Shown: piece by piece, positions 1-8,452 of the stretch
How the letters are laid out: every line of letters starts with the position of its first letter
Position numbering within the stretch: position 1 is the stretch's first letter
Source: 40-80 sp040394775
Lineage (GTDB): Bacteria > Bacteroidota > Bacteroidia > Flavobacteriales_D > Crocinitomicaceae
Direction: 5' to 3'
Length of the DNA stretch: 64,000 nucleotides
Assembly (NCBI GenBank): GCA_040394775.1
Contig: JBEBRN010000009.1
Span: 1 to 64,000, forward strand
Program-made: the position numbers and the translations under genes
Notes under the pieces: model-generated
Told to the model about the DNA's origin: nothing
The model's database searches: none
What the model saw: the letters and a program-made list of their open reading frames with translations, nothing else

Positions 1-457
1 TTTTAGCAATACACCAGAAGCCAAGAAATACAAAGATAAAAGCGATAAGAACGGTATAGATTTGATAAATAGTGGAGTAACCATCGTTGTCAAGATGAAA
101 AATAGTGGCTAAATAATGCGTGATTAAGAAACCAGGAGCTTGAAGAATAGGTGTTCCTATAAAGTATTTGTTGAAGTTTTCATTGGTTTCAAAATTGTAA
201 GATATACCATCGTTGAATCGTGCATCAGGATATTTTTTCTGAATGGAGTCGATAAACTCAAAGTTATCCGTTTTATAAATAAACCATTGTGGCAAAAAGG
301 CATAATATCCAGAGCCATCTGAAACAATAGGATATGCTTCGTGATTGTGGTACTGGACTAAGCCGAAGTATCTGTCAGCCTTTTTAAAATAACCAAACGT
401 CAAAAAGCACACAATAAAAATAAAGAGCAACTTTGAATTTAAAATGCGGTTCAGCAT
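1..457 (-). CDS. Membrane protein, N-terminal part only (runs off the window)
   Basis: Open frame on the minus strand from the ATG at 457 to the window edge with no stop, giving about 152 residues. It begins with a hydrophobic segment (residues 9-22). A soluble region follows with aromatic-rich stretches such as DGSGYYAFLPQWF and DNDGYSTIYQIY, and a second strongly hydrophobic segment starts near residue 133. This layout resembles uncharacterised multi-pass Bacteroidota membrane proteins related to GT-C glycosyltransferases, but no catalytic motif is visible in the part present. The protein continues to the left of base 1. A -7-like promoter lies at 488-495. Function is not assigned. Confidence 0.75.
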   Translation of the reverse strand, partial: MLNRILNSKLLFIFIVCFLTFGYFKKADRYFGLVQYHNHEAYPIVSDGSGYYAFLPQWFIYKTDNFEFIDSIQKKYPDARFNDGISYNFETNENFNKYFIGTPILQAPGFLITHYLATIFHLDNDGYSTIYQIYTVLIAFIFVFLGFWCIAK

Positions 458-487
458 GAGCGTTTCTTGTGATTGATTATTAACTCC

Positions 488-495
488 CAAAAATA
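488..495 (-). promoter_or_regulatory. Predicted -7 promoter element for the membrane protein at 1-457
   Basis: Minus-strand TATTTTTG fits the Bacteroidota -7 consensus TAnnTTTG and sits about 30 bases upstream of the ATG at 457. No clear -33 TTG was found. Confidence 0.4.
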
Positions 496-513
496 GGGAA
501 ATTTAATTTACAA

Positions 514-1080
514 TTAACCGTGAACCGAATTCTTCATGTCAAAAGCCAATCCGATGTAAGAGTTGTTGTTAAACTCAAATTCATCAATTATTTTCCAGCC
601 TAATTTCTTCGTATGTGCTTTTTCAGAAATCACATTCACTTTATTGATAAACGTGATGGAAATGGGGTATCTCTTGAGAAGTGTAATTCTCATTTCCTCA
701 AATAGTTGATTTAGTAATCCTTTCCCTCTGTATTCTTCGGCGATACAAACGGGGCCATATTGAAAACTATTGGTAGTCGTAATCTCTTTTCCGTGGAAAG
801 ACAATTGCGGAAAGCGATCGACCATAAAGTTGAAGATTTCCCATTGTGAAAAATAATTCCAGCTTCCAGCAAAAGCATAGGCAATGATTTCGTTCGCTTT
901 ATTTTCGGCAACAAATAATCCATCTTGTTGAAGTATTTCTTCCATCTGTGGAATGGTAAATGGAGTAGTGACAAATCCTTTTTTTCGTTCAGTTTCACTT
1001 AAATTTCGAAACAAATATCTTTCTTGAAGAGATAGGATTCCTGGAATGTCGTTTTGTGTTGCTATTCTGGTTGTAATCAT
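514..1080 (-). CDS. GNAT family N-acetyltransferase
   Basis: This 188-residue protein has the GNAT fold signature. The acetyl-CoA binding motif A is EEYRGKGL (about residues 115-122), preceded by the beta strand FQYGPVCIA. It should transfer an acetyl group from acetyl-CoA to an amine; the substrate cannot be told. The ATG at 1080 begins ITTRIATQNDI, a typical GNAT first strand. It stands alone, 86 bases downstream of the SulP gene, with an inverted repeat (1146-1164) between them that could be its operator. The general fold is clear and the specific role is unknown. Confidence 0.85.
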   Translation of the reverse strand: MITTRIATQNDIPGILSLQERYLFRNLSETERKKGFVTTPFTIPQMEEILQQDGLFVAENKANEIIAYAFAGSWNYFSQWEIFNFMVDRFPQLSFHGKEITTTNSFQYGPVCIAEEYRGKGLLNQLFEEMRITLLKRYPISITFINKVNVISEKAHTKKLGWKIIDEFEFNNNSYIGLAFDMKNSVHG

Positions 1081-1145
1081 TAACGGTGTCTATTTTAGAC
1101 TAAATGTAACAATAAGTAGGATAAAATAGCTTAAAAAGAACGCTA

Positions 1146-1164
1146 TTTGTCACATATTGACAAA
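1146..1164. repeat. Perfect 7-bp inverted repeat between sulP and the GNAT gene
   Basis: TTTGTCA-catat-TGACAAA lies 66-84 bases upstream of the GNAT start and 2 bases beyond the SulP stop. It has no strong T-run after it on the minus strand, so an operator fits as well as or better than a terminator. Inference only. Confidence 0.4.
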
Positions 1165-1166
1165 GT

Positions 1167-2837
1167 TCAATCGGTGTTAGGGATTTCGGGCGGTGCTGGA
1201 CATTTTAGTATTTCACATGCTTTGATAGTTGCATGACGGAAATCATCAAAAATCAATTCTTCAGGAATTAAATCGGTGAACTGAAACTGTCTAAGTTCTT
1301 CTTGAATTTCTGAACTAACACCTGATAGTATAATGGTGATATTTTTATTTTTTAAAATCTTAACGGTCTCTTGTAAATTGTGCAAGCCTGTTTGGTCAAT
1401 GAATCCAACGTGTCGCATTCGGATAATTAACACTTTACACTTTAGTCCTATTTCTTCAATCGCTTCCGAATATCTTCTGGCAGATGCAAAAAATAGAGGG
1501 CCACTAATTTCATAGATATTTAACGCAGCAGGAAGATTGGAATAATTTTCTATTAAGTCACTATCCACGGTGATATTGATTCTTTTTTCACTGATGTCAG
1601 CCATTCTTTTCATAAATAAGATAGCGGATAATATAATGCCCACTTCAATTGCTAATGTCAAGTCGTAGAAAACGGTGATGAAAAATGTGGTAAGAAGTAT
1701 TAATTTATCGAAATAAGCTCCTTTCAAAATGGAAACAAAGGATCGCCATTCGCTCATATTATACGCTACAACAATCAATATACCTGCTAAACAAGACATG
1801 GGGATTAATTTGGCCCATTGGCCCAGAAACAACATGATGGCTAATAATGTAATGGCATGTACCATTCCTGAAATAGGTGTTCTTCCACCATTTTTCACAT
1901 TTGTTGCTGTACGTGCAATGGCTCCAGTAGCAGGAATTCCACCAAAGAAAGGCGTGACGATATTGGCGATTCCTTGTGCAATCAATTCCGTATTCGATCG
2001 ATGTTTTCCACCAATCATTCCGTCCGAAACAACGGCTGAAAGTAAAGATTCAATGGCACCCAACAAAGCAATTGTAATCGCTGGAGCAATGTAGTGTTGC
2101 AACTGACTGAATTGAAAATGGGGGATAGAAATACTAAAACTATTAGGAATGGAACCGAAGAAGGTTTCAATGGTGGAAACGTTGAGATTAAAGCTATAAA
2201 CGACAAACGTAATTCCAATAATGGCAATAAAAGAACCAGGTACTTTTGAGGTTATTTTTTTAAAGAAAACAGTAATTAGAATAGTGATAACTGTTAATGA
2301 AAGGGCGGTCCAATTTACATGTTGGATAGTAGAGAAATAAGCCATCCATTTCTCGTAAAACTCAGATGGAACCTTCTCCATAGGTAATCCGAGTGCATCT
2401 TTAATTTGAGTAGAAAAAATGACTACTGCGATACCGCTGGTGAATCCAACAACTAGCGAATGCGGAAAATATTTTAGAAGCGTTCCTAATTTTAATAAGC
2501 CGAAAATAATGAGAAATATCCCCGCTAGAATGGTTGAAATAATGAGTCCATCAATACCATAATGCTCTACAATACCATAAACAATGACAATAAAGGCGCC
2601 TGTAGGCCCACCAATCTGAACACGACTTCCTCCTAATAATGAAATAATGAAACCTGCTACAACGGCTGTTATCAGTCCTTTTTCTGGAGATACTCCTGAC
2701 GCTACGGCAAAAGCAATGGCCAAAGGCAAAGCAACGATTCCAACTACGATTCCTGCTAAGATATCATTAGACAGCTGTTTCTTGCTAACTCCCGATTTTA
2801 AAACCGTAAAGAACTTTGGTTTAAAAATACTACTCAT
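1167..2837 (-). CDS. SulP family inorganic anion transporter with STAS domain
   Basis: Polytopic inner-membrane SulP/SLC26 protein of about 556 residues. N-terminal helices include ALPLAIAFAVASGVSP and QIGGPTGAFIVIVYGI, which are family signatures, and a C-terminal STAS domain occupies roughly the last 120 residues (FIDQTGLHNLQETVKIL). It probably carries sulfate, bicarbonate or another anion with a proton or sodium; the substrate cannot be read from sequence. I chose the ATG at 2837 (SSIFKPKFFTVL). The frame can be extended six codons to a TTG at 2855, but a good -7 element at 2853-2860 would then lie over the start. Single-gene unit. Confidence 0.93.
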   Translation of the reverse strand: MSSIFKPKFFTVLKSGVSKKQLSNDILAGIVVGIVALPLAIAFAVASGVSPEKGLITAVVAGFIISLLGGSRVQIGGPTGAFIVIVYGIVEHYGIDGLIISTILAGIFLIIFGLLKLGTLLKYFPHSLVVGFTSGIAVVIFSTQIKDALGLPMEKVPSEFYEKWMAYFSTIQHVNWTALSLTVITILITVFFKKITSKVPGSFIAIIGITFVVYSFNLNVSTIETFFGSIPNSFSISIPHFQFSQLQHYIAPAITIALLGAIESLLSAVVSDGMIGGKHRSNTELIAQGIANIVTPFFGGIPATGAIARTATNVKNGGRTPISGMVHAITLLAIMLFLGQWAKLIPMSCLAGILIVVAYNMSEWRSFVSILKGAYFDKLILLTTFFITVFYDLTLAIEVGIILSAILFMKRMADISEKRINITVDSDLIENYSNLPAALNIYEISGPLFFASARRYSEAIEEIGLKCKVLIIRMRHVGFIDQTGLHNLQETVKILKNKNITIILSGVSSEIQEELRQFQFTDLIPEELIFDDFRHATIKACEILKCPAPPEIPNTD

Positions 2838-2852
2838 CCTAAAGAATTTATG

Positions 2853-2860
2853 CAAAGTTA
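2853..2860 (-). promoter_or_regulatory. Predicted -7 element of the SulP gene
   Basis: Minus-strand TAACTTTG matches TAnnTTTG, 16 bases upstream of the chosen ATG. This supports that start over the TTG further upstream. Confidence 0.5.
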
Positions 2861-3022
2861 GAACTATAATTATTTTTGAGTCGCATAATCAGGATTATTT
2901 TGTCGTTAATTGACTGCTGTAGATAGCTTAAATACTTGATTTTAGTATACAAATTGTTTGTTAGATTGCCGATGATAGAACTACAAAAGTGAAAATAGCG
3001 GCTTTTATTCAGTCATCTATTC

Positions 3023-3658
3023 TTACTTTTTAATGAAATTAACAGCAGTAATTTTCCATATATTATTTTCCTTTTCAAGTAAAAGCTGTGAAGAAGGTTC
3101 TTCTCCATCATCATATTTTATATAAACATCCATTGTTGCTTGTGTAGCAGTTGTGAGTTTACTATTTCTTATTGAAAAGCCAATGATACCAATTTGATCT
3201 CGTACCCAATATAAATCATACAATAGTTGGCATTGTTCATCAAAATCGTACATTTCTGAATTCATATAATCGGTATACTTTATAGTAGAAATGAATCCAG
3301 CACAGTCATTGACTCTTGCTTTTTCAAAGTCAATAAACTTTTTAGAAATAGTTCCAATTTTTCTCAATCCACTGAAATACGCTAAAGTATCTAAGGAGCA
3401 GTAACCATTTTCTCCTATTGATACATTTATAATTCCATTATTATTCTCTAAGAGCCAATTGTAGAGTGCGGTTCCACTTTGTTTAATCGCTTTCAATTCA
3501 GCAATAGTATCTATCTCAGCAACAGTATCTATCTCTATATTCAACTCTGGCTCTTTTTCAGAGAGAATCTCTACAGAATGAGGGCTTTGATCGTTATGAT
3601 TGTTACAACTCACCATTGTTGCAACAGTAATTAGCGGTAGAAGTAGAATTCTTTTCAT
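3023..3658 (-). CDS. Uncharacterised lipoprotein coupled to the J-protein genes
   Basis: Lipoprotein of 211 residues with signal MKRILLLPLITVATMVSC (lipidated Cys18), then an acidic linker with the repeated phrase DTVAEIDTIAEL (residues about 44-55). The rest resembles small alpha/beta NTF2- or DUF3828-like lipoproteins, with the closing strand phrase NIWKITAVNF. Its ATG overlaps the stop of the CbpM-like gene by four bases (ATGA), so it is translationally coupled to the chaperone pair even though it should act outside the cytoplasm. No function can be assigned. Confidence 0.8.
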   Translation of the reverse strand: MKRILLLPLITVATMVSCNNHNDQSPHSVEILSEKEPELNIEIDTVAEIDTIAELKAIKQSGTALYNWLLENNNGIINVSIGENGYCSLDTLAYFSGLRKIGTISKKFIDFEKARVNDCAGFISTIKYTDYMNSEMYDFDEQCQLLYDLYWVRDQIGIIGFSIRNSKLTTATQATMDVYIKYDDGEEPSSQLLLEKENNIWKITAVNFIKK

Positions 3659-3951
3659 AAGTTCTCGTAGCGGCTTAGCCTATTTTTTAAAGCATTCAAT
3701 TCATTCCGTAATTGTCGTTCCTTTTCCAAAAGGTTAAACACGATGTCGATTCCTTCTAAGTTCACGTTTAATTCGTTGTGCAATCGGATGATTTTCTCGA
3801 GATCACTAATTTGGTCTTGATGAATAAATTGATGCTGCTCGATAATTTCAATATGAATGAGTCCCATTTTGTTCAAAGCATCAACAAAAGAAATTTCGAT
3901 GTCATAGCAAGAACAAATAGTTTGCGTCGGTATTAGCTGTTCGTTTTTCAT
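3655..3951 (-). CDS. CbpM-like MerR-family chaperone modulator
   Basis: Small protein of 98 residues with a MerR-type helix-turn-helix region. It starts QTICSCYDIEISFVDALN, passes LIHIEIIEQHQFIHQDQI, and ends in a predicted coiled coil (LLEKERQLRNELNALKNRL). In gammaproteobacteria CbpM binds the J-domain of CbpA and blocks DnaK stimulation. Here the gene follows a CbpA-type J-protein with a four-base ATGA overlap, so the same pairing is likely. Whether it binds DNA is open; a palindrome overlapping the operon promoter (4877-4893) would be a candidate target. Confidence 0.78.
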   Translation of the reverse strand: MKNEQLIPTQTICSCYDIEISFVDALNKMGLIHIEIIEQHQFIHQDQISDLEKIIRLHNELNVNLEGIDIVFNLLEKERQLRNELNALKNRLSRYENL

Positions 3952-4841
3952 TTTGCGCTGATTTTTTGTAGTTCTTGAAATAACTCTTTTTCTCGGGAAC
4001 TAATATTTGTCGGCATTTTAATATAAAAAGTGATAATTAAATCACCGAATTGTCCTTCTTTTTTATACACTGGAAATCCTTTCCCAGCTAATTTTACTTT
4101 CGCACCATTTTTTGTTTCGGGTTTGATCTTGAGATTGGCCTTTCCGTCAAATGTATCGACAGTAATTTCACCACCTAAAATGGCTGTATATAAATCCAAC
4201 TCGACATCTTGATACAGATGATCACCTACACGTTTGAATGGCGTATGATTGTTAATGACGAACTTAATATACAAATCTCCATTTGGTCCACCATTCGCGC
4301 CAGGTCCTCCTTTTCCATTGATTTTTATGACTTGTTCATTTTCAATACCTGCAGGAATTGTGAGTCTTATTTTGGAATCATTGACCGTTATAACTTGTTT
4401 CTGTGTAGTGTAGACATCTTTTAATTCAAGATGTAATTCTGCATTGAAATCCTGTCCTTTAAATCGTTGACTTTGACGTTGAGAAGTTCGTCCACCGCCA
4501 CCGAACATGGAGGAGAAGAAGTCAGAATAATCGTCACCTGAAAAGCCTTGTTGCCCCGATTGATAGTGTGATTGTTGCTGTTGCTGACTACGTTGTACTT
4601 TCTCATATTCTTCACCGTGCTTCCAATCTTTGCCATATTTATCGTATTTCTTACGATTTTCGGCATTGCTCAAAACTTCGTTCGCTTCATTAAGTTCTTT
4701 AAAGCGTTTCTCAGCTTCCTTGTCACCAGGATTTACATCGGGATGATGTTTTCGAGCCAGTTTACGATACGCAGATTTAATTTCTTTCTCTGTTGCGGTT
4801 TTTGAAACACCCAGGACTTTATAATAATCTATAAATGCCAT
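3948..4841 (-). CDS. CbpA-type DnaJ co-chaperone (J-domain plus C-terminal domains)
   Basis: J-protein of 297 residues. The J-domain spans about residues 4-70 with the essential HPD at 33-35. A Gln/Gly/Phe-rich linker (about 80-125) follows, then the two beta-rich substrate-binding domains (about 130-290; IPAGIENEQVIKING, VKLAGKGFP). The Cys-rich zinc domain of DnaJ proper is absent, as in CbpA. It should deliver clients to DnaK in the cytoplasm and stimulate its ATPase. First gene of a three-gene unit with the CbpM-like protein and a lipoprotein. Confidence 0.93.
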   Translation of the reverse strand: MAFIDYYKVLGVSKTATEKEIKSAYRKLARKHHPDVNPGDKEAEKRFKELNEANEVLSNAENRKKYDKYGKDWKHGEEYEKVQRSQQQQQSHYQSGQQGFSGDDYSDFFSSMFGGGGRTSQRQSQRFKGQDFNAELHLELKDVYTTQKQVITVNDSKIRLTIPAGIENEQVIKINGKGGPGANGGPNGDLYIKFVINNHTPFKRVGDHLYQDVELDLYTAILGGEITVDTFDGKANLKIKPETKNGAKVKLAGKGFPVYKKEGQFGDLIITFYIKMPTNISSREKELFQELQKISAK

Positions 4842-4870
4842 TCACGTTGATTTAGTTTTTTTTAATCTAA

Positions 4871-4893
4871 CAAAATTGCAACAGTTTGTTGCA
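4871..4893 (-). promoter_or_regulatory. Palindrome overlapping a -7-like element upstream of the J-protein
   Basis: TGCAACA-gtt-TGTTGCA (4877-4893) is a perfect 7-bp inverted repeat. On the minus strand it runs into CAATTTTG (4871-4878), a one-mismatch -7 element, 30 bases before the J-protein ATG. A protein bound here would sit between -33 and -7, the usual place for MerR-type regulators. Confidence 0.4.
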
Positions 4894-5096
4894 TTTAGTG
4901 CCATTCATCAATCGTACTAAAGTAATGAAAATTTAATGATGTTACAATGAAAATTTGTTTTTTTTTTGACAGCAATGAAGTTAAATTTGAAGCGTTTGAG
5001 GTGAGGTAACAAATGAAAATTATTTATCCATCAAAAAGTGCGAATTTCTATAGAAAAAGTAGGCCAATGACCGATAGTATATAGTCAATTTTTGAC

Positions 5097-5669
5097 TTAT
5101 TCACAAACTTTATCCTCCTCCCATTTCGCAGGATTATTTCGAATATAATTAGAAATGTTGTCAAATGATTTTTGATCACGAATGATGTGATCGTGGAATC
5201 GAGTTTGCCATCTGAAGGGTATTTCCAATCGGTTGGCGTGTTTGGTCACGGCGGATTTGTATCCGCCAATTATCGATGATATGGAATTTTTTCCGGGATT
5301 TTGAAATCGTTGTTGCCCGATGGGTTTTTCGGATTGGGATGGTTGGGACAAGGCATGCCTTGTCCCAACGATTCGATCAATCCCATCATCCATCGAATCC
5401 CCCAAAATCAAAATCCCATGCATATGATCGGGCATTACCACAAATTCGCCCAATGTCACATTTTTTGAATGATTTTTTATTTCGTACCAAAATACATTGG
5501 CCAATACACCCGCGTTGGATAAAATCATTTTTCCATTCACAATTTCTCCAAAATAATGTTCTCGATTGTGGGTGCAAATTGTAATGAAATACGCACCTGC
5601 CCATCGGTAATCCCAGCTTTGTAATCGGGCGGATTCACTGCGGTATTTATTTTGATATTTTTCAGCCAT
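5097..5669 (-). CDS. REP-associated tyrosine transposase (RAYT, IS200-like HUH family)
   Basis: Single-domain Y1 transposase of 190 residues. The HUH metal-binding motif is PDHMHGI (His82 and His84) and the catalytic tyrosine is probably Tyr137 in IGGYKSAVTKHA. The N-terminal YFITICTHNREHYFG and C-terminal NYIRNNPAKW are typical of the RAYT branch. RAYTs nick single-stranded REP palindromes and are usually single-copy domesticated genes rather than free transposons. A perfect 28-bp palindrome sits inside the frame and encodes VGTRHALSQ (residues 101-109), a low-conservation loop. No IS ends or target duplication were found. Confidence 0.88.
   Translation of the reverse strand: MAEKYQNKYRSESARLQSWDYRWAGAYFITICTHNREHYFGEIVNGKMILSNAGVLANVFWYEIKNHSKNVTLGEFVVMPDHMHGILILGDSMDDGIDRIVGTRHALSQPSQSEKPIGQQRFQNPGKNSISSIIGGYKSAVTKHANRLEIPFRWQTRFHDHIIRDQKSFDNISNYIRNNPAKWEEDKVCE
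5342..5369. repeat. Perfect 28-bp palindrome inside the RAYT gene
   Basis: The two 14-base arms are exact reverse complements with no spacer (centre between 5355 and 5356; core GACAAGGCATGCCTTGTC). Because it is self-complementary it reads VGTRHALS on both strands in the frames used here. It looks like a REP-type element that inserted in frame. Confidence 0.85.
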
Positions 5670-5767
5670 TTTGATTGTTTTTGAAGGTGGTTGCTATCTA
5701 ATACCGAATGTGATTTGTAATGTCGTTCAGACTGAAAACGTCAGAACTCCTTAAAATCGACGTCGGC

Positions 5768-5820
5768 ATTATACCTAAAAGAAATTGGAATGCGGCATTT
5801 TAAAACTATTTTGGTATAAT
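5768..5820. repeat. Inverted repeat ATTATACC / GGTATAAT upstream of RAYT
   Basis: Arms at 5768-5775 and 5813-5820 are exact reverse complements with 37 bases between them. Inside lie two near-copies of CGGCATTATA (5764 and 5792). It could be the edge of an old RAYT-mobilised element; evidence is weak. Confidence 0.3.
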
Positions 5821-5936
5821 TTACAAAATAATATCAATTGAATCAATCCTTTTTTTACCAATTAAAATAACTATTCGGTTATTCTTCCTGATTTTGCGGA
5901 GTTTTCATTAAATTCGCAATTGAAAAAATTATACAC

Positions 5937-8369
5937 ATGAAGATTTCATTCAATTGGTTAAAGGAAATTGTTGGAGCAGACGTCACTGTCGCCGAAGTGA
6001 GCACTATTTTGACCGATACAGGGTTGGAAGTAGACGGAGTTGAGTTAGTGGAATCTGTGAAAGGTGGACTAGAAGGTGTTATCGTCGCTGAAGTTATCGA
6101 ATGTGAGCAACATCCTGATGCTGATCGATTGAAAGTGACCCAAGTAAATACAGGTTCAGAAATTCTACAAGTTGTTTGTGGTGCGCCGAATGTAGCGAAA
6201 GGTCAAAAGGTAATGCTAGTTACGCCAGGTTCAACACTTTATCCAAATCCAGATGAAGCGTTTAAGATTAAACCTTCAAAGATTAGAGGCGTTGAATCGA
6301 ATGGAATGTTGTGTGCCGAAGATGAACTTGGGTTAGGGAAATCACACGACGGTATTCTCGTTTTGCCTAATGATACGCCTGTTGGTATGAAAGCGAGTAC
6401 ATATTTTGAATTAGAAAGTGATCATCAAATTGAAATAGGATTAACGCCAAACCGTTCGGATGCAATGGGTATTTACGGTGTTGCGAAAGATTTAAAAGCC
6501 TATTTGAATACGCATAAATCGATGGGAGTGACCCTTCAACCGATTACCAAGAAAGAACTAAAAGCGGCAAATCAGTCTAAAGTGATAGATATTATCGTTG
6601 AGAATAACGACGCTTGTAAACGCTATTTAGGCGTGACGCTTACTGGAATAAAAGTAGGCCCTTCACCGAATTGGTTGCAGAATCGTTTGAGAGCGATTGG
6701 CTTATCTCCAATTAACAATATTGTGGATTGCACCAATTACGTGATGCGAGAATTAGGAACGCCATTACATGCTTTTGATGCTGATAAAGTAGGAGCGAAG
6801 ATAGTCGTTAAAAATGCGAAAGAAGGCGATACGTTTGTGACTTTAGACGGCGTGAAAAGAACGTTATCTGAAAGTAACTTGATGATTACCAACGGAAAAG
6901 ATTACTTGGCAATTGCAGGTGTTTTCGGCGGTTTGGAAAGTGGCGTGAGCGAAAATACAACGGCTATTTTTATCGAAAGTGCTTATTTTGATGCCGTTTC
7001 TGTTCGTACAACGGCGAAGAAACATACGTTAAATACCGATGCAAGTTTCCGTTATGAAAGAGGAGTTGATCCTGAAATGACGAAAATAGCTTTGGAACGT
7101 GTTGTTTATTTAATTCAACAATTAGCTGGAGGTGAAATTTCCATGGATGTAAAAGAAGTCTATCCAACTAAAATCACACCGAAGCAAGTCGATTTTACGT
7201 ATAAAAGATGTCACCAAATTATCGGAATGGAAATTCCAATAGCGACGATTAAAACCATCTTAACGGAATTAGAATTTACAATTTTGCAAGAAACGACAGA
7301 CGGACTGAAAGTCGAAGTGCCACTTTATCGTGTAGATGTGACCAGAGAAATTGACGTTATCGAAGAAGTTTTGAGAATTTACGGATTGAATAATATTCCG
7401 TTGCCGGAAAAATTAAATGCTAATTTAACCTATTCGAATAAACCGAATGAAGCGGCAATTAAACGGACAATGGCAGAATTTTTAGTTGGTCAAGGGTTTT
7501 CTGAAATGATGAATAATTCATTGACTACTTCGAACTATTCGTCTAATTATAATGAAAAAGGAATCTTGACTTCGAATAATGTCGAGTTGTTGAATCCTTT
7601 GAGTAATGAATTGAATGTTTTACGTCAATCGTTGCTTTTTGGCATGTTGGAATCGGTGGAAAGAAATCAAAATAGACAACAACAAAATATAAAAGCATTT
7701 GAATTCGGTCGTGTATATGCGAAAGTGGACGAGAAATACGTAGAGAATAATCGTTTAATCATTGCTGTTTCGGGAGCATTGCAAAACGAAGCGTGGAATG
7801 CTACCAATCGAAATGCAAGCTTTTATACCATTAAAGGAATTGTCGAAGCGCTTTTCCAACGTTTAGGATTAATCGGATTTTGGAATGAATCAGCTATTGA
7901 GAATTCACTTTTAGCAGATGGTATTCAGCTTTCCGTTTTAAAAAACAAAGTAGGAACGGTGGGTTGGATTTCTAAAAAGATGCGCAAAGATTTCGGTATC
8001 AAAAATGACGTTTTTATCGCTGATTTAGATTGGGATGTTTTGGTTTCTTCTTTAAAATTGGTGAAAATAAATTACAAGCCATTATCCAAGACATTTGAAA
8101 GCCGCCGTGATTTCTCGTTGTTATTAGATGAAAACATCCGTTTTGAGCAAATTGCTACAATTGCTCGCAAAGTCGATAAAAAAATATTGAAAGACGTTCA
8201 ATTGTTTGACGTTTACGAAGGCGATAAATTAGCGGAAGGTAAAAAATCGTATGCAGTGAAGTTCAGTTTCCAAGATGCTGAAAATACTTTGAAAGATGCG
8301 CAAATCGATGCCATTATGGAAAAGATCAGAGAAGGTTTAGAAACACAATTAGGGGCACAATTGAGATAA
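5937..8369 (+). CDS. pheT: Phenylalanyl-tRNA synthetase beta subunit
   Basis: Full-length PheT (810 residues). In order: N-terminal MKISFNWLKEIVG, an EMAP/tRNA-binding OB domain (about 40-150, VVCGAPNVAKGQKV), the B3/4 editing domain (about 210-385, LHAFDADKV), B5 (about 405-475), the catalytic-like core, and a C-terminal FDX-ACB anticodon-binding domain (about 715-808, FESRRDFSLLLDE). With PheS it forms the heterotetramer that charges tRNA-Phe and edits mischarged tyrosine. pheS is not next to it, which is common in this phylum. A weak -7-like TGATTTTG lies at 5889-5896. Confidence 0.98.
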   Translation: MKISFNWLKEIVGADVTVAEVSTILTDTGLEVDGVELVESVKGGLEGVIVAEVIECEQHPDADRLKVTQVNTGSEILQVVCGAPNVAKGQKVMLVTPGSTLYPNPDEAFKIKPSKIRGVESNGMLCAEDELGLGKSHDGILVLPNDTPVGMKASTYFELESDHQIEIGLTPNRSDAMGIYGVAKDLKAYLNTHKSMGVTLQPITKKELKAANQSKVIDIIVENNDACKRYLGVTLTGIKVGPSPNWLQNRLRAIGLSPINNIVDCTNYVMRELGTPLHAFDADKVGAKIVVKNAKEGDTFVTLDGVKRTLSESNLMITNGKDYLAIAGVFGGLESGVSENTTAIFIESAYFDAVSVRTTAKKHTLNTDASFRYERGVDPEMTKIALERVVYLIQQLAGGEISMDVKEVYPTKITPKQVDFTYKRCHQIIGMEIPIATIKTILTELEFTILQETTDGLKVEVPLYRVDVTREIDVIEEVLRIYGLNNIPLPEKLNANLTYSNKPNEAAIKRTMAEFLVGQGFSEMMNNSLTTSNYSSNYNEKGILTSNNVELLNPLSNELNVLRQSLLFGMLESVERNQNRQQQNIKAFEFGRVYAKVDEKYVENNRLIIAVSGALQNEAWNATNRNASFYTIKGIVEALFQRLGLIGFWNESAIENSLLADGIQLSVLKNKVGTVGWISKKMRKDFGIKNDVFIADLDWDVLVSSLKLVKINYKPLSKTFESRRDFSLLLDENIRFEQIATIARKVDKKILKDVQLFDVYEGDKLAEGKKSYAVKFSFQDAENTLKDAQIDAIMEKIREGLETQLGAQLR

Positions 8370-8452
8370 TTGTTGTTGATAACCGAATTTTGCGTAAACA
8401 ATGGCGTCCTTAACGGTTATAACAATAGTGTGTATCTGTGGTTGAAAACGAA

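Noticed and set aside
2838..2855. TTG at 2855 as the SulP start
   Set aside because: It would lie within the predicted -7 element; the ATG at 2837 gives the usual N-terminus.
5276..5584. Plus-strand open frame of 102 codons opposite the RAYT gene
   Set aside because: Shadow frame. It contains VGTRHALS only because the palindrome reads the same on both strands.
5097..5669. A complete insertion sequence around the RAYT
   Set aside because: No matching end hairpins, target duplication or tnpB were found.
5866..5883. AATAAC-N6-GTTATT before pheT as a T-box or attenuator
   Set aside because: Six-base arms in AT-rich DNA; no T-box motif or leader peptide with Phe codons was seen.
8374..8424. Long-range inverted repeat (GATAACCG / CGGTTAT) between pheT and rpe as a terminator
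   Set aside because: Arms are about 28 bases apart and no T-run follows on either strand.
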